Below, piece after piece: positions 22,789 to 34,550 of a DNA stretch of 64,000 nt. Both the position numbers and the translations under genes were made by a program. The DNA lies in NCBI GenBank assembly GCA_022478985.1, contig JAKSZP010014448.1, positions 186,001 to 250,000 of the forward strand, read 5' to 3'. Below the pieces are notes generated by a model that was not told the DNA's origin, did not search any database, and was given only the letters and a program-made list of their open reading frames with translations. The first letter of the stretch is position 1; the number at the start of each line of letters is the position of its first letter. This DNA is from Massospora cicadina (lineage: Eukaryota; Entomophthoromycota; Entomophthoromycetes; Entomophthorales; Entomophthoraceae).

Positions 22789-24709
22789 GTATGATTTTGT
22801 TAGGGTCCTGAAATCTAAGCTATTTGGCCAGATTATCCATTAGGATAAATGATTTCATCTATATATTGAATAGTAAATTCCTGGAATTCAAAGTGCTGTT
22901 AGCACTACTTATCAATTTATATAAGAAAACCCCACCCCACAACAGCACACATACTGCAGTGCTAGTTTGGACCCCTATTGATAGAGATTAATTATAATTG
23001 GCTAGATTTTTTAACTTCATAAAGATACCCCAAATCAAGTCCTAATATGATTGGAAAACATAGATCAACTAAAGTTCTGCCCATCAGAATTTATATAAAA
23101 CATCTAATAACTTGTTACTTTTTGAAAGTACATTGCCTAGTCTTCCTGCCTCAAAAAAATAAAACTCAGTGTCTGCTTATTTTTTATTTATTTATTTATT
23201 TAACTGAGGCAAGCTGACCAGGGGACAGCTTATTTTTTATTTATTAAATTTTTATACTTTCAATAACTATTCTTAAATAAAATTTATTTTTGGAGATCTT
23301 ACTATAAACTATATAGGTTATATCAAAAGTATGATATTAGGTACAAAGTTTAATAATTTTATTTTATAATAATATATTGTACATCTCAAGGCTCAACCCT
23401 TACAGATTGGCCATGCCACCTTACCTTTTTAGGATAAAAAAGAACCCAAAATTCCCTGATCAACCCATTTTATTGATAATAAACTGTATTGCCAAAGTGG
23501 CCCACTTGTTCAGGGGTGCTGATGTTTGGGGTTGAGCCAATAACTGTAGTTTATTTGTTTGTTCTCAGGGTGCATCAATAGGCAAATTAAAAGGTCTACT
23601 TATTGTGTACATAGGACTTTTTTGCATAGTTCCAATCATGTCCAAGCATGCTTAAGCCTTGGAATTAAATATATTAGGCCTGCTCTTGAGAACACTAGAA
23701 TTCTCTCAACCTCTGCAGATGACAGTAAGGTTAAATCTAAACCTTATAATATAACTATATGTGGCATCATTAGCATCAATAAAAATGGCAATGGTAAAGG
23801 CAGATTATGTGTAAGATGTTACTTTATTGATATGGCTTTAGAAAGTATCTATAGTATTTGAAAAGGGTTATTCAGAGTTAGGGCTTGATTAATAACAAAT
23901 CAAGTTTTTCTCACAATGCAATCAAGCATTTGTTGCTTGGCTTCAGACTCAGCAAAGACAATTAAAATGATCCTATGGTATCTTCTGGGCTTCCTTTTTT
24001 AATTGTATGGAGCTCTGTCCTGTTTGTGACCATATAAACTTTTAAACTATTGCATGCTATAGCTCTTAAGACTACTCTACAGGTTCTTTTGTGTGCATTG
24101 TAATAAATTATTGATATAGTTGATAGTAATTAGATGATTTAACAATAATATGAAGACTATTGCCCTAGTTGAATTTTCATGACCAAAATGGAGTATTGTC
24201 TTCAAAGCTAGCCTGGTGCTATGCGTTCTTCTGATCCTTGAAGATATTTCTGAACTGAGGGAACTTCATCCTCTGACACTTTGTTCTGATGGAACTTGAT
24301 AATTGAACTTAACCCAATTGTAGGTTCAAAGGTTCTTCTTTGTGATGGAACTTAACCTGCTGTTAGGTTCAGATGTTCTCTTTTCCTCTCTCTTAACACA
24401 GGAGCACGTGGAGATCCTGATAATAAATGGTCAAAGGATATCCAATCCTTCAAACTCTAATCCCAAGAGTAAAAATACAACAATTGTAAACCTGACTAAA
24501 TTTTAACATATCAGAGTATCTTTATTTTTGTTCTGCTTTATTAAAATAAAAGCAAAATATTTTATAGGGAGTCCAGCGCTCAACCTCTGTAGGCACACCA
24601 CTGAGGAAACGGCAGCTATTATCAATGGATTAGCCCTTTTAAGTCGCTTACAAGGATCTTTATCATCCAGCTATATGGGTTCTGTTGATGACTAGAAATG
24701 TGACCTCTC
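22789..24709. other. Intergenic DNA with a (TTTA)n run and small repeats
   Basis: No gene is supported. A (TTTA)n microsatellite lies at about 23181-23202, and its leading segment GCTTATTTTTTATTTATT recurs at 23228. GGCTCAACCC at 23391 is inverted as GGGTTGAGCC at 23528, a possible small foldback with a 130-base spacer. At 24289-24385 two diverged copies of a GATGGAACTTAACC...AGGTTCA unit are adjacent. A 100-codon frame at 23559-23861 lacks an ATG start and shows no family features. Confidence 0.45.
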
Positions 24710-25350
24710 TGTGACAAAACAGTTCAAACTGTTTGTCCCATTTTGACTTGGAATTTGGATTCCAAAATTGACTAAAAACGCCTAAGGGATTTCTGACTAA
24801 GGGTGGCTTGGAACCAGAGTTTTGCCCGCTCCAAGATGCTTTAGGCTCAAAGAGCTTCACGCATGGCCAGGAGAGGGCTTTGAAGTGCAACCTTTAAAGG
24901 TCAAGCCCCCATCATTCCAAGCCTCAGTTTGGAATTTTATCAGCTTCTCTTGGACATTTAGGCCTCATATCTTACCTGAGCATTGAACGCAACAAGGATT
25001 TGTCACAAAAACAAACCCTTGAGCTTCTAGAGCATTGGCCCTCCCTGATTGCTATATCTTTTCCTTGTCTCACTTGCAATGCTAGAGAAATTCCAGAATC
25101 ACCTCACTCAATTTTATTATGCTAAATAAAAATAAAGGCTACTTTGGAGATTTGCATTCTCGCTTAACTGCCATTCTTTTTCTATAAATTTTCCCCCAAA
25201 TTTAAGAGTTAATGACAGGTTGGTATTAGCAAACCCTACCAGCTTACCTCAGTGGTTCAACTTGGCTGTTGGACCTATTTCAGCATCAATTTACTCCGCT
25301 GAAAATTTAAGCATCTGGCAAACAGAATCTGGGTGGTTCCTTTCATTACA
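24710..25350 (-). repeat. Element F 3' LTR (uninterrupted copy)
   Basis: This 641-bp LTR begins TGTAATGAAAGG on the minus strand and ends TTTGTCACA. It has the TG...CA ends of LTRs. CCTTTATTTTTATTTAGCATAATAAAA near its 5' third matches the equivalent part of the E LTR, showing a shared ancestry. It aligns with 25862-26195, 27355-27457 and 36929-37144. Confidence 0.85.
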
Positions 25351-25861
25351 TAATTCTGAACTTACCTTTTTTTCCTTTGCCCAATTCCAAGATCCACTCA
25401 CCCAGCCTTTTTGTTGCCTTGAGTCCTGGTTGTAAGTAACCAGCACTGTAGGGAGCCAGTGACTGATGGACAACCCTGTAACTAAGGTGATGGTGAGCGT
25501 TTATTTAGATGAGGTCTCCCTCTCATCAGAGATTGGAGGGCCCACAGAAACCTGGCCCAGCAGATCCCCTCCCTTTTGGGTCAGCCCCTTTACATGGTGG
25601 TTGCAGCCAGGCCGCGTTGGACCATGCACCCTTTTGGGAGTGCATCACAGCCAAGTGCCAGGCTTTCTCCCCACAATGGATGGGCTGATTCAGCAGACCA
25701 GTCACGACTTGCCCCATCAGGTTTCCCTCACCACAAGGGATCCAGAATTTATTTCAGATAAATTTCTTGGGGCTCTCAGTAACTCACCCCAAGAAGCCCT
25801 CATGATGGCGGCCTTCTTCTTGTAATATCTTTTTTAGGGGTTTTACTTTAGTGGGGGATAA
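25351..25861 (-). other. Element F internal region
   Basis: 511 bp of non-coding interior between the F LTRs. ORFs occur on both strands but correspond to no retroelement protein, and both strands are open together, which speaks against coding. On the minus strand the sequence after the LTR, TTATCCCCCACTAAAG, is the likely primer-binding or leader segment, matched by TCACCCCTCACTAAAG in element E (32595 onward). A palindromic TGGGG/CCCCA-rich stretch (about 25768-25797) is shared with E. Confidence 0.6.
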
Positions 25862-26195
25862 TGCGACAAGATAGTTCAAACCATTAGTCCCATTTTGACT
25901 CAGAATTTAGATTTCAAATTTTGATTTAAAACGCCTGAAAGATTTCTGAATAAGGGTGGCTCAGAACCAGGGTTTTGCCCACTTCAATAAACTTTAGGAT
26001 CAAAAGAGCTTTAAGCATGCCAGATGAGGGCTTCCCAAAGTGCAACTTTTAAATGGTCAAGCCCCCATCCTTCTAAACCTCAGTTCAGAATTTTTGCAGC
26101 TTCCTTTGGCCTTTTAAGCCTCATGCCTTACCTGAGCGTTGGGCATAACAAGATTATCACAAAAACAAACCCTTGAGCTTCTATGCATTGGCCCC

Positions 26196-27354
26196 TGTCA
26201 GGTGAACAGCAAGTAAGAATTAGACTGGCCTGCCAGCCAAGGTGCCAGAGCACCTGAACGGCAAACCAGAATGCCCAAGGCACTGCTGCTGATATGACAA
26301 ATATGGAATCAGAAAGGAGTTCCACCAATATCTGCCAGTGAGCCAGAATCTCATAAAGGCACAAAATAAAGTACCAGACAAACATGGCTGTTAACCCCAA
26401 GGGGTATGAGAGTGTCAGCGGAAAAGGCGGCTTAATTCTCAACATATAAAAACTAAATTTTGGGGAAGGTTTTTTAATGGAAAATTTTAAGGAAGAAAAA
26501 TTGACCACCAATTTTCTCAGTGCGATGTGACTGATTAAATAGTAGTCGTTTAGAGGGGAAACAAGCTGGAATTGGGTACCGCAAGTTTGACCTAACTGGC
26601 AAATTGTTTGGGAATGGGGAATAGATAATTTACTGGGAATTGACATCAAAGAAATTGATGGCAGGCTGAGTCACTGTTGGTTTGACCTCAAACGTCCAAA
26701 CTGAGGCTCAACTGCATTTCTGATGGTTGGCATGACGGCGTTTAGCCTGATGAGCAGCTGAAATCCCCCAAGGCCACCCCACATAGGAGTGGGCCCATTT
26801 GGTTGGGAACAGGTTTGGGATGTCCAGCCCGCCTGTGCTCAGTTGCTGGGCTGTTCATTTGGTCAGTGGCATTGCATCAGGCGCAATGCCCAATTTGTCA
26901 GCAGGAAGCTTCAAAACCTTGTCAATGGTGTCTGATGCTGTTTCCTGCCCATCAGGGGTGATCCCTGACGAATTTGGGAGGAGGGAGATTTTTCCAATCA
27001 TCATGATAACTGAATCGCAATTGTTGGCATTCCAGCTGATAGATCAGTCTTCATACCTTTTTGACCATTTGAAATCCAAGCATTGGGCTGATTGCCACTC
27101 GAATTAGTTATGATCAATTTATTTTGATAATCTCAGTGCAGATTTCACTGATTCCTCGTAGCAATTCTTCCAAGGAGAGTGTGGGTACTGGAAGTGGGAT
27201 CTGAAGTGGGAGGGCTGTTACCCAGTGCTCATCTACCATGTGAGCGAGATAGCCTTGAGTAATGAGGGGTACAGCCATCCTCTTCAGTGCCTTCTTGCTC
27301 AGTAATGAAAAAATGGCCTGATCGACGCCCAGAGGACGTTCCCCAGGACTTACA
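26196..27354 (-). mobile_element. Element G: 1.16-kb LTR-like insertion in an F LTR
   Basis: The other F LTR is continuous where this copy holds 1159 extra bases. They begin TGTCAGG and end CTTACA, so they have TG...CA ends, and an imperfect CCCC/CCCTC duplication surrounds them. The simplest reading is a solo LTR of a family not otherwise seen here. On the minus strand there are two ORFs. One near 27350-27114 encodes a helix-rich stretch (LSLEELLRGISEICTEIIK). One at 26649-26196 has three hydrophobic stretches near its C-terminus that look membrane-spanning. I recognise neither. Confidence 0.6.
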
Positions 27355-27457
27355 CCCTCCCTGATTGCTCTGTTTTTTTCTTGTCTCACTTGCAATGCCA
27401 GAGAAAGGCTAATATCACCTTACTCAATTTTTTACTTTAAATAAAAATCAAAGTTAC

Positions 27458-27979
27458 TTTTGGGATATGACCTGCTCCACTCAGATTAATTCAAATTTAC
27501 CTACCTCTGATACCTCTCCAAAAATTTCCTAACCTCATCAGAGCACTATTCTCTGCAATCTAACAAATTTTTCAAAAGCAAGCCTGTTGTCAACTCCCCA
27601 CCTGATCAAAGTAAGGGTGCTGAAGATCTTGCTGGTGGAGGACGTCTTTACCCTGAAAGAAAATAGGACTAAGGAACATCCTATAAATATTCGCTCCTTT
27701 AACTGAATAAGGATACGTTTTTTACCTCAAGTTTCAATCTTGATTTCACTTACTTCTAGAGCCTCTTTTTAGTAAGCTCCTCATCGGCCATTGGCATCAC
27801 AATTACAAGTTTTATTACAATAGGTCCCTCGTCACCTATACCTAAGATTACAGCAATCCACCAGCCCTTACGTCTAAGATCCCCAGCTCTCCACGCTATT
27901 GACTCTCTGTGGGACAATTAATATCACCATTTTGGTATGCATTGGAGGAACAACTACCCTCAGCTACCCTATTCTGACA
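27458..27979 (+). repeat. Element D 5' LTR
   Basis: 522 bp, ending in CTGACA. It aligns end to end with 36406-36928. CTATAAATATTCGCTC near 27681 is a TATA-like promoter, and the shared GGACGTCTTTACCCTGAAAG block sits just before it. Differences from the 3' copy are scattered single bases and short indels. Confidence 0.92.
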
Positions 27980-28299
27980 AAATAATTGGTGCTCCCTTCC
28001 TGGTACTCTCCTGAGCTACCTGGTGAATAAATATATTCACAATAGATGATCTCCGCCAAGACTCTACTTGGCTCTCACTGTAATATCCAGCGTCACTCAA
28101 TGGGTAACTTCCAATAGAAACTGCAACCCTGAGAACAACGAACCCAATCTTGTGAAATTCTATGCTACACTCAATATCTTTATTCTGGCCCTTGAACCCC
28201 AGAACTATTGCTTTCAGCCTACAGGTGTCGCTGATACTATTAATCAATTACTTTTAGGTGCTCTTTTCCCCGGAGATTGCTCCCATCACAAGAAAAGCA

Positions 28300-30180
28300 T
28301 CTGAAGTTCCTAATCAAATGTGAGCTCTATATGAATCTGCTGATTTATCCAGCTCTGAGGTAGGAATGTCTCAAGTTGAGTGATATTTGTGACGGTTTGT
28401 GCACCCAGTTATTCACCATTTAGTTCAAATGATGGGAATCCACCATCAGGAAATCTTAAGACAGTTTATTGGTACAAAAAATTATACTCCTATTTTTTAA
28501 AATTGTACAACTCAACTTCTTTTGTTGTAAGAGAAAACCATGAGGCCATTCTTGAGAATCGCACTCAACTTTTCTCTATTCAAACCCAACTCTCTCAACT
28601 GGATGTGGGAGTGGCTAGTCTTCTTCACAATGAAGTAGCTACCCAATTTACTGAAACCACCACAATTATCAAGTGTAAGCTGTAACAAGCTTTTACTAAT
28701 CTCTCAGGCCAACTTAATACTTTTATTGAACAAACTTTAGAATGATTGAACCAAATTGAAACAGCACTACAATAAGCGTTTGATGTCTCAGGCGTGCACG
28801 GAACTCTGGGGCTCCTGGCCCTGTAGGTCCCCCAGGCCCCCCAGGGAGCGGGGATCAGTTGGTCCCACAGTGTGATGGAGCCCCTTGGTTTTGATGGGGG
28901 TGAAGGGCCACCTGGCCCCCCTGACTATGGGCATTCTGGCTCTCCTGGTTCTCCTGGTCCTCCCAGACAACCTGGTCCCACTGGACAACCTGGGCCCTCT
29001 GGGCCTTCTGGGCTGACTGTGCATTTACCTTCCCCTCCAGAGGATCCTTCCCTAAACAGCCGCCTTCACGCTTTAGAACAAGATCTTGAAAATATTTCTT
29101 GAAGCTGTTGGCTATATCACTCTGAAAAACTATTGATCCAAACCTTACTGTTGATGCAATTAAGGAAGGGTTAGACAACACTTACCATCTTTAAAATTCT
29201 CTCACCTCAGATTTAGCTCATCAAAAGAAAAAATTATTAGATTGAGCAAGACAATCATGAGCTCCATTTTATAATTCAAAATAATGTGTCAAAATGGAAT
29301 CATTGTGAAATGAACTTCAACAAAAAGCTTCTACCAATTACCCAATTTCCCAAACTGGAGATCTTTAATATGATCTTAACAGTTTTTACAACAAGCTGAT
29401 TTAAATTGAAACCTTGTCTCTCCTTCTGAGTCAGAGCTATCCAAAATTAATTGAACTAGCCCAGTGGGCGTTAATGCTATTTTGGCTCCCATAGGAGCTA
29501 CTTTTAAACCTTCTTTTAAAGGCAAGTTCACACCTGGGGAAAGAAGTATTGCTTCATCTCTTTATATTTTTGAGAGCGCGATGGAGGAAGCTCCTGACCA
29601 TCAGAAAGTTAAATACTTACCCTCTTGCCTTAATAGATCTGTTCAAGGAAATTATGTTATCCCACCTAATGTGATGCAATACTTGGACTGAAGTTAAGGC
29701 CGCACTTATTAAGGGATTTTGTAGTTATCTTACCTTGGCAAATCAGAAACAGGCCTTTATGATTATAAAGTTAAGACGTGGAGAGTCCCCTGCAGAGTTT
29801 GCTGCTTGGTTCTACACTGAAGCCCAAGTGATGGTGATCAATACTCGCCTTAAATTTGATGATGCAGTTGTTGCCATCCAGTCTGCTTTAGAGTTCAACC
29901 CGCAGCTCAATCTCCACATGACTTCAGTGAAACGAAACTTTACTTTTATATTAGATATCAAGGAGGCCCTCCTTGAAATTCCCGCCTCTGTAGTTACTGC
30001 CTCTCCTGCTTCCACTTAAGCCTCCCTCCTCAAATTCATGTGGGGAACAACAATGAGTCTGGAAAAAATCGTGCTCAACCTAACTGCACCTATTGTGGCC
30101 ATCGCAACCACTCCATTCAGCATTGTTGGACAAAAATCGCTGACAAAAAAGCAAAAGAGGGATCAGCATAGGGCAAAAGG
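28300..30180 (+). pseudogene. Element D gag: coiled coil, collagen-like tract, capsid, zinc knuckle
   Basis: Gag forms the particle and binds the RNA. The N-terminal part (28380-28790) is helical and Gln/Leu-rich (TQLFSIQTQLSQLDVGV), as for a coiled coil. At 28872-29030 a Gly-X-Y run of about 40 residues includes GPPGPPD, GSPGSPGPP and GPSGPSG, followed by a short helix (LHALEQDLENI). The capsid-like part spans 29464-30019 (FKPSFKGKFTPGERSIASSL, then ANQKQAFMIIKLRRGESPAEF), with a frameshift near 29695. At 30085-30126 a complete CX2CX4HX4C zinc knuckle reads CTYCGHRNHSIQHC. Stops at 28683, 28744, 28774 and elsewhere break the frame. The collagen-like insert is unusual for Gag and recurs in A and B. 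Confidence 0.8.
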
Positions 30181-30369
30181 CTCCCTATGCTGACAACTTC
30201 ACTGCACCTCAAACCCAATCGTTTATACTTTTGCCGCTAACCTTGTTGGCCCTAGTGCTTTGAAAAGGAAACTCCTATTGAGATTTCAGTTGACAATATA
30301 CTTAGTGATATTTCCTCTTACCCTCTTTCTAAGCCTGTCCCAACAGCTATATATTTTATCCTAGCCCAG

Positions 30370-31995
30370 TGGGGAGTGACGGTGACCCATATTGAAGTGG
30401 TATTTCATAAAGTGAAGGTTCTTGCTACTGTTGACTCTGGTTCCCCTATTAACATTATTTCTTCTCAATTAATTGGAAAAATTAAGATTTAGCCTGATCT
30501 TAACCATTCGTTAGAGTATGGGGCAGCTGGTACCACACATGCTCGAGCTATAGGTGCTTACTCTCACTTGCCCCTGAAGCTAGGTGGTCTACAGCTCTCT
30601 GCCCCTGCTTTAGCCCTGGATTATAATAGCTACGACCTCCTATTAGGCACTGGGTTCCATTTGGAACATGCTGCTATTATTAACTTCAAGGATAACTTTA
30701 TTTCTATACTAGGTTACCGCGTTACATTACTTTTAAATTCTGATCTTATAGAAAAAAGGGAAGCGGAAGTTGAGGACGTGGCTGTTCAAATCCCCTGCCT
30801 CAAAGAGCGTTTAGAATATCATGTGTTGTAGTTCAAAGTTAAGTTGACCCCTCCTATGGTTATGCTAAGGAGGGGATGCCCTTACATTCTCCCCATATCA
30901 TTACCATAACTCCGCAGGCCCAAATCCTGGTGGAGACTGGAATTCAGTTAGTTCTTCCTCCTGATCACTTGCTCAAGATTTCTAGTTTACCTAACATATC
31001 TGTATTCGAGGTTTTCCCCTGTCCAGGGGCTTTAGATCCAGCCTACCAATGCACTGTCATTGTTATTCTAGACAACCTCTCTCATCTCTCTAAAGCCATT
31101 GAGCTGAGTTAACCTATTGCTTATGCTCGCCTCTTGCCTTATGACCAGGTGATGGGGGTTATAGAGTTAGGACCCTTTGTGACTTTGGTTTAGAGGATTC
31201 CACTGTTGTTGCTGCAGTATCCATTAAAATCAGTTCTTATTTGTTGGCTGAATAAAAAGCGGCTGCAGAAGGTTTGATTGATGAGTATTCAGATATTTTC
31301 TCTTCTGACCCCCACAATTATGGCCCTATACAAGGGGTACAACACCAGGTCGATACTGGAGATTCTGCTCCCAAACTTACTAAAAATTTGAAACTGAAGA
31401 AGCCCAGGTCACCCTCAAATTAAAACAACTGCTCGATGCTGTCCTCCTTCAACCCTCATGTAGTCCCTGGTCCTCCCCTATCCTATTGATTAAGAAAAAG
31501 GACAGGAGCCAATGTGTTGTTATGGACTATTGATGGTTGCGTTCTATTACTTGTAAAGCTACCCTTTACCCTGCATTGAAGACTCTTTGCAATCCTTATT
31601 TGGCTCACAATATTTTTCTGCGATGGACCTAGCCAAGAGTTACTGTCAGATTGATCTCTCCGCAGAGGATCATGCCAAGTGTGCCCTTGTCTCTCATGAG
31701 GGGTTGTTTAGCCCACCCACATGCTGCAGGGGTTATGCAACACCACTGACACCTTCCAACGGGCTATGGACCAGTTTTTTGGGGACCTTAAACTCATGTG
31801 TGTGTTAATCTACTTGATGATGTCACCATCTTCTCCCAAACTTCTACAGCTCATCTCAATCATCTATGACAGATATTTCAGCAGCTACAAGAGGCCTCCT
31901 TGAAACAGAAACCTTCTTAAATGTAAAATTTTTAAACTAGAAATGGAATTTTTAGAGCACAAGGTGACGCGGAAAGGTATCCTCCCCATCCCATA
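30370..31995 (+). pseudogene. Element D pol, first part: protease and reverse transcriptase
   Basis: The aspartic protease loop is VDSGSPINIISS at 30430-30465. A linker beginning AAEGLIDEYSDIFSSDP (31261 onward) leads into the RT. RT motifs are QYFSAMDLAKSYCQIDLS (31606-31660) and the catalytic box at 31811-31822. There TAC is followed by TTGATGATG, so the Leu-Asp-Asp codons are out of frame with the Tyr, consistent with a one-base deletion. In the new frame VTIFSQTSTAHLNHL follows. The RT thumb is cut at 31995 by element E and resumes at 34546. Confidence 0.82.
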
Positions 31996-32594
31996 TGTAA
32001 CAGTCATAATAACCAGTTCCAACTACTGTATATTTAAACAATGCTCCAGTGCACAACAACCAATTGAAGCATCCTAACTGAATAGGGAGGGGTTTGGGGC
32101 ACTGACAGTGCCAAACATTCACCTATTATTGGTTAGTTATGCCAAATCCCCCAGGGAATTGGTCCAAAACCAACCTACTTGAAAAACTCCTCAACAAGGG
32201 AAAAGAACAACAGGTAAGAGAGGTATGCGAACCCCAAAACAACCTTTATTTTATTCAGGATATTAAAATGACCTGCTGACCAGAGCTCATCTGGGGAGCA
32301 ATCAACAATGCTCCTCAGGAAAGGGACATGCTAGGGTAAGAATTCCGAAGTGAACTTTGGAATGGGCAGGCGCGCCTTATAAAGGCAGCGCTTTTGGGGC
32401 TTCACCCAAGCTATTGATTAGCTTGCACAAGCCTAATATAAAATTCAGGTGAGGCACAACCCAGCGCCCAAAATGATTAAACCAAAAATATTTTTTAAAA
32501 TGAATTGAAATTTTTTTAAAAGTGATCTGACTCAGATACATAAAATCCAAGTCTGAGTTGGAATGTAACTCATGAGATAAACTTGTCCATTACA
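31996..32594 (+). repeat. Element E 5' LTR
   Basis: 599 bp from TGTAACAGTCAT to TCCATTACA. It aligns with 33946-34545. CCTTATAAAGGCAGCGC near 32376 is the likely promoter. CCTTTATTTTATTCAGGATA near 32244 is shared with the F LTR. Confidence 0.87.
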
Positions 32595-32662
32595 TCACCC
32601 CTCACTAAAGGAGGACCCCTCCCCAAAGAGGGGCCCCTTGACAGAAGGCTGCCACAATGAGG

Positions 32663-33280
32663 TGTAATGGACGGTATTTATCCGTTTGTTGCATTTTGAT
32701 TCAGGTTCAGATCTTCTGAATCCAAATCAATCCATTTAAAAAGATTTTTGGTGTTTGTTGGGTTTGGGCGCTGAGTTGTGCCTCACCTGAATTATCGATT
32801 AGGCTCTTGTGAGCCTAATCAATGGTTTAGGTGAGGCCCCAGAAGGGCGACCTTTAAAGTTGAGCCCACACAGTTCCAAACTTCATTTGGAATTCTCTCT
32901 CTTTCTCTGGTGGCCTCGGGGCTGCATTACTTTATCTTACCTGATGATCCGCGCACAACAAGTTTTTGTTGCATCAACAAAAACTTGGGTTTTTGGGGTT
33001 TGATATCCCTCAAATATCCTGTCTTTTCCTTGGTGTGTTCGTGGCATCAGATTATTGGGATCCTGTTCATCAGCGACTTTTTATTTGATAATAAATAAAA
33101 TAATGTTAATTCTGGGGTTTACAACCTCACTTACCTATTTCATCTTTTTCTCGCTCTGAATTTCCCTAATTCTGAGGTTTACTACCTTGAGAGTCCAGAT
33201 CATGCTGGAAGTTCAGCATGAATTGCGTCAAACCTAAGGTAAGATGATGATCAGAAACTGGGACATTTCTGACCGTTACA
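32663..33280 (-). mobile_element. Element N: inverted solo LTR of the E family
   Basis: The 618 bp from TGTAATGGACGG to GACCGTTACA is the reverse complement of an E-type LTR. The segment GGGCGCTGAGTTGTGCCTCACCTG (about 32766-32789) is inverted relative to the E LTR at about 32450-32473. It is flanked by a perfect TGAGG duplication at 32658-32662 and 33281-33285. F's interior is continuous at the matching place, which confirms an insertion. It is the innermost of four nested layers. Confidence 0.86.
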
Positions 33281-33945
33281 TGAGGGCTTCCTGGGGCGAG
33301 TTATCTTGAGCCCCAGGAAAATTAGTTTGGATAAACTCCAAGCCCCTCAAAGAAACACAGATGGTGATAGAAAATCAGGACTGGGCTGCTGGAATTAGCC
33401 CACCTGGCATGAGGATGCATGCCAAGCATGTGGCTGTGTTGCGCCCCCTCCCAGGCTCCTGTAGTGATGGTCTTCCCATCCTGACCTGGAAGGCGCTTTC
33501 ACCAGGAAAACGTGGGAGGGGCATGCGGTCCAGCACAGCTGAACAGCCCCAGCTCAAGGATGCACGCCCAGCACTTATCTGCATTGCATTCCCCTCCAGA
33601 GCTCCCATTGGCAATGGTCTTCCCATCCTGACTGGGAAGGCGCTTTCACCAAAGAAAATGTTAGAGGGGAGCATGGTGCAACATGGCTGGATGTCTGACC
33701 CCTTTCTGGGTGGACCATCCACAGGGTGAGGAGCCCTGCCGGGACAGCTCCCCTCAGTACCACTGAATCCTTGGTGAGTGGGAGGCCCCACTAGGAAAAT
33801 TCACCAACGGTCACTTCAAGTTCAGGGTTGGCCATCAGTCACTTGCTCCCACCGGTGCTGGTTTCTCAACAACTGGGATCAGGTGACCACTGAGGTCAGC
33901 AAAATTGGGATCAGCAGCATGCATTGTACAACAACTTTGGAATAA

Positions 33946-34545
33946 TGAAATGGACGGAAAAACCCCAGTTCCAACTGCCATATTTGAGCAATACTCAAGC
34001 GCATGACAACCAACTTAAGCATACTAACTGAGTAGGAGGGGTTTGGGGCACCAACAGCGCCAAACATTCACCTACTATTGGTTGGTTATGCCAAATCCTT
34101 TGGGGGAATTGGTCTGAAACTAACCTACTCAAAAAACTCCTTGACAAGGGAAAAGGCCAACAGGTAAGTGAAGTATAAAAACCCTGAAACAACCTTTATT
34201 TTATTCAGGATAATAAAACGACCCGCTGACCAGAGCTCATCTGGGGGAGCAACTGACAATGCTCCTCAGGAAAGGGACATGCTAGGGTAAGAATTCCTAA
34301 GTGAACTTTGGAATGGGCAGACGCTTTATAAAGGCAGCGCTTTGGGGGCCTCACCCAAATTATTGATTAGACTCACACAAGCCTAATCTACAACTTGATT
34401 GAGGCACAACCCAGCGCCCAAAACAATCAAACTGAAAGTATTTTTTAATTTGATTTAAAAACATTTTAAGAGTGATCTGATTCAGATTTAAAAAAATCTG
34501 AATCTGAGTTGGAATGTAACAAATGAGACAAACTCATCCGTTACA
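33946..34545 (+). repeat. Element E 3' LTR
   Basis: 600 bp starting TGAAATGGACGG and ending CCGTTACA. It pairs with 31996-32594; both contain GGAGGGGTTTGGGGCAC and AAAGGGACATGCTAGGGTAAG. The first two bases and the final TTACA agree with LTR ends. Confidence 0.86.
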
Positions 34546-34550
34546 CCAGA

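Larger units (their letters stand above)
31996..34545 (+). mobile_element. Element E: non-autonomous LTR retrotransposon inside D pol
   Basis: LTRs at 31996-32594 (599 bp) and 33946-34545 (600 bp) flank 1351 bp that contain no gag or pol, 618 bp of which is a solo LTR (N). The target duplication is CCATA (31991-31995) against CCAGA (34546-34550), one mismatch. Removing E rejoins D's RT to its RNase H. Each LTR ends TTACA and has a TATA box in CTTTATAAAGG/CCTTATAAAGG context. It belongs to the same group as F but is inserted in the opposite orientation. Within its interior a 40-base motif beginning ATGGTCTTCCCATCCTGAC at 33467 recurs at 33614. Confidence 0.88.

Noticed and set aside
23559..23861. 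100-codon plus-strand ORF upstream of the nest
   Set aside because: It begins at TTG without an ATG, shows no domain, and AT-rich DNA around it gives no splice or promoter support.
26128..26649. 173-codon minus-strand ORF as a real membrane protein gene
   Set aside because: It crosses the boundary between insertion G and the F LTR at 26196, so its C-terminus is a fusion artefact. The part inside G is kept only as a finding.
28872..29102. A host collagen gene
   Set aside because: The Gly-X-Y tract is short, continuous in context with Gag helices, and lies between the LTRs of element D; equivalent tracts occur in A and B.
33361..33791. Overlapping ORFs of 122 and 138 codons on opposite strands
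   Set aside because: Both lie in the non-coding interior of element E, are open on both strands at once, and owe part of their length to a repeated segment.
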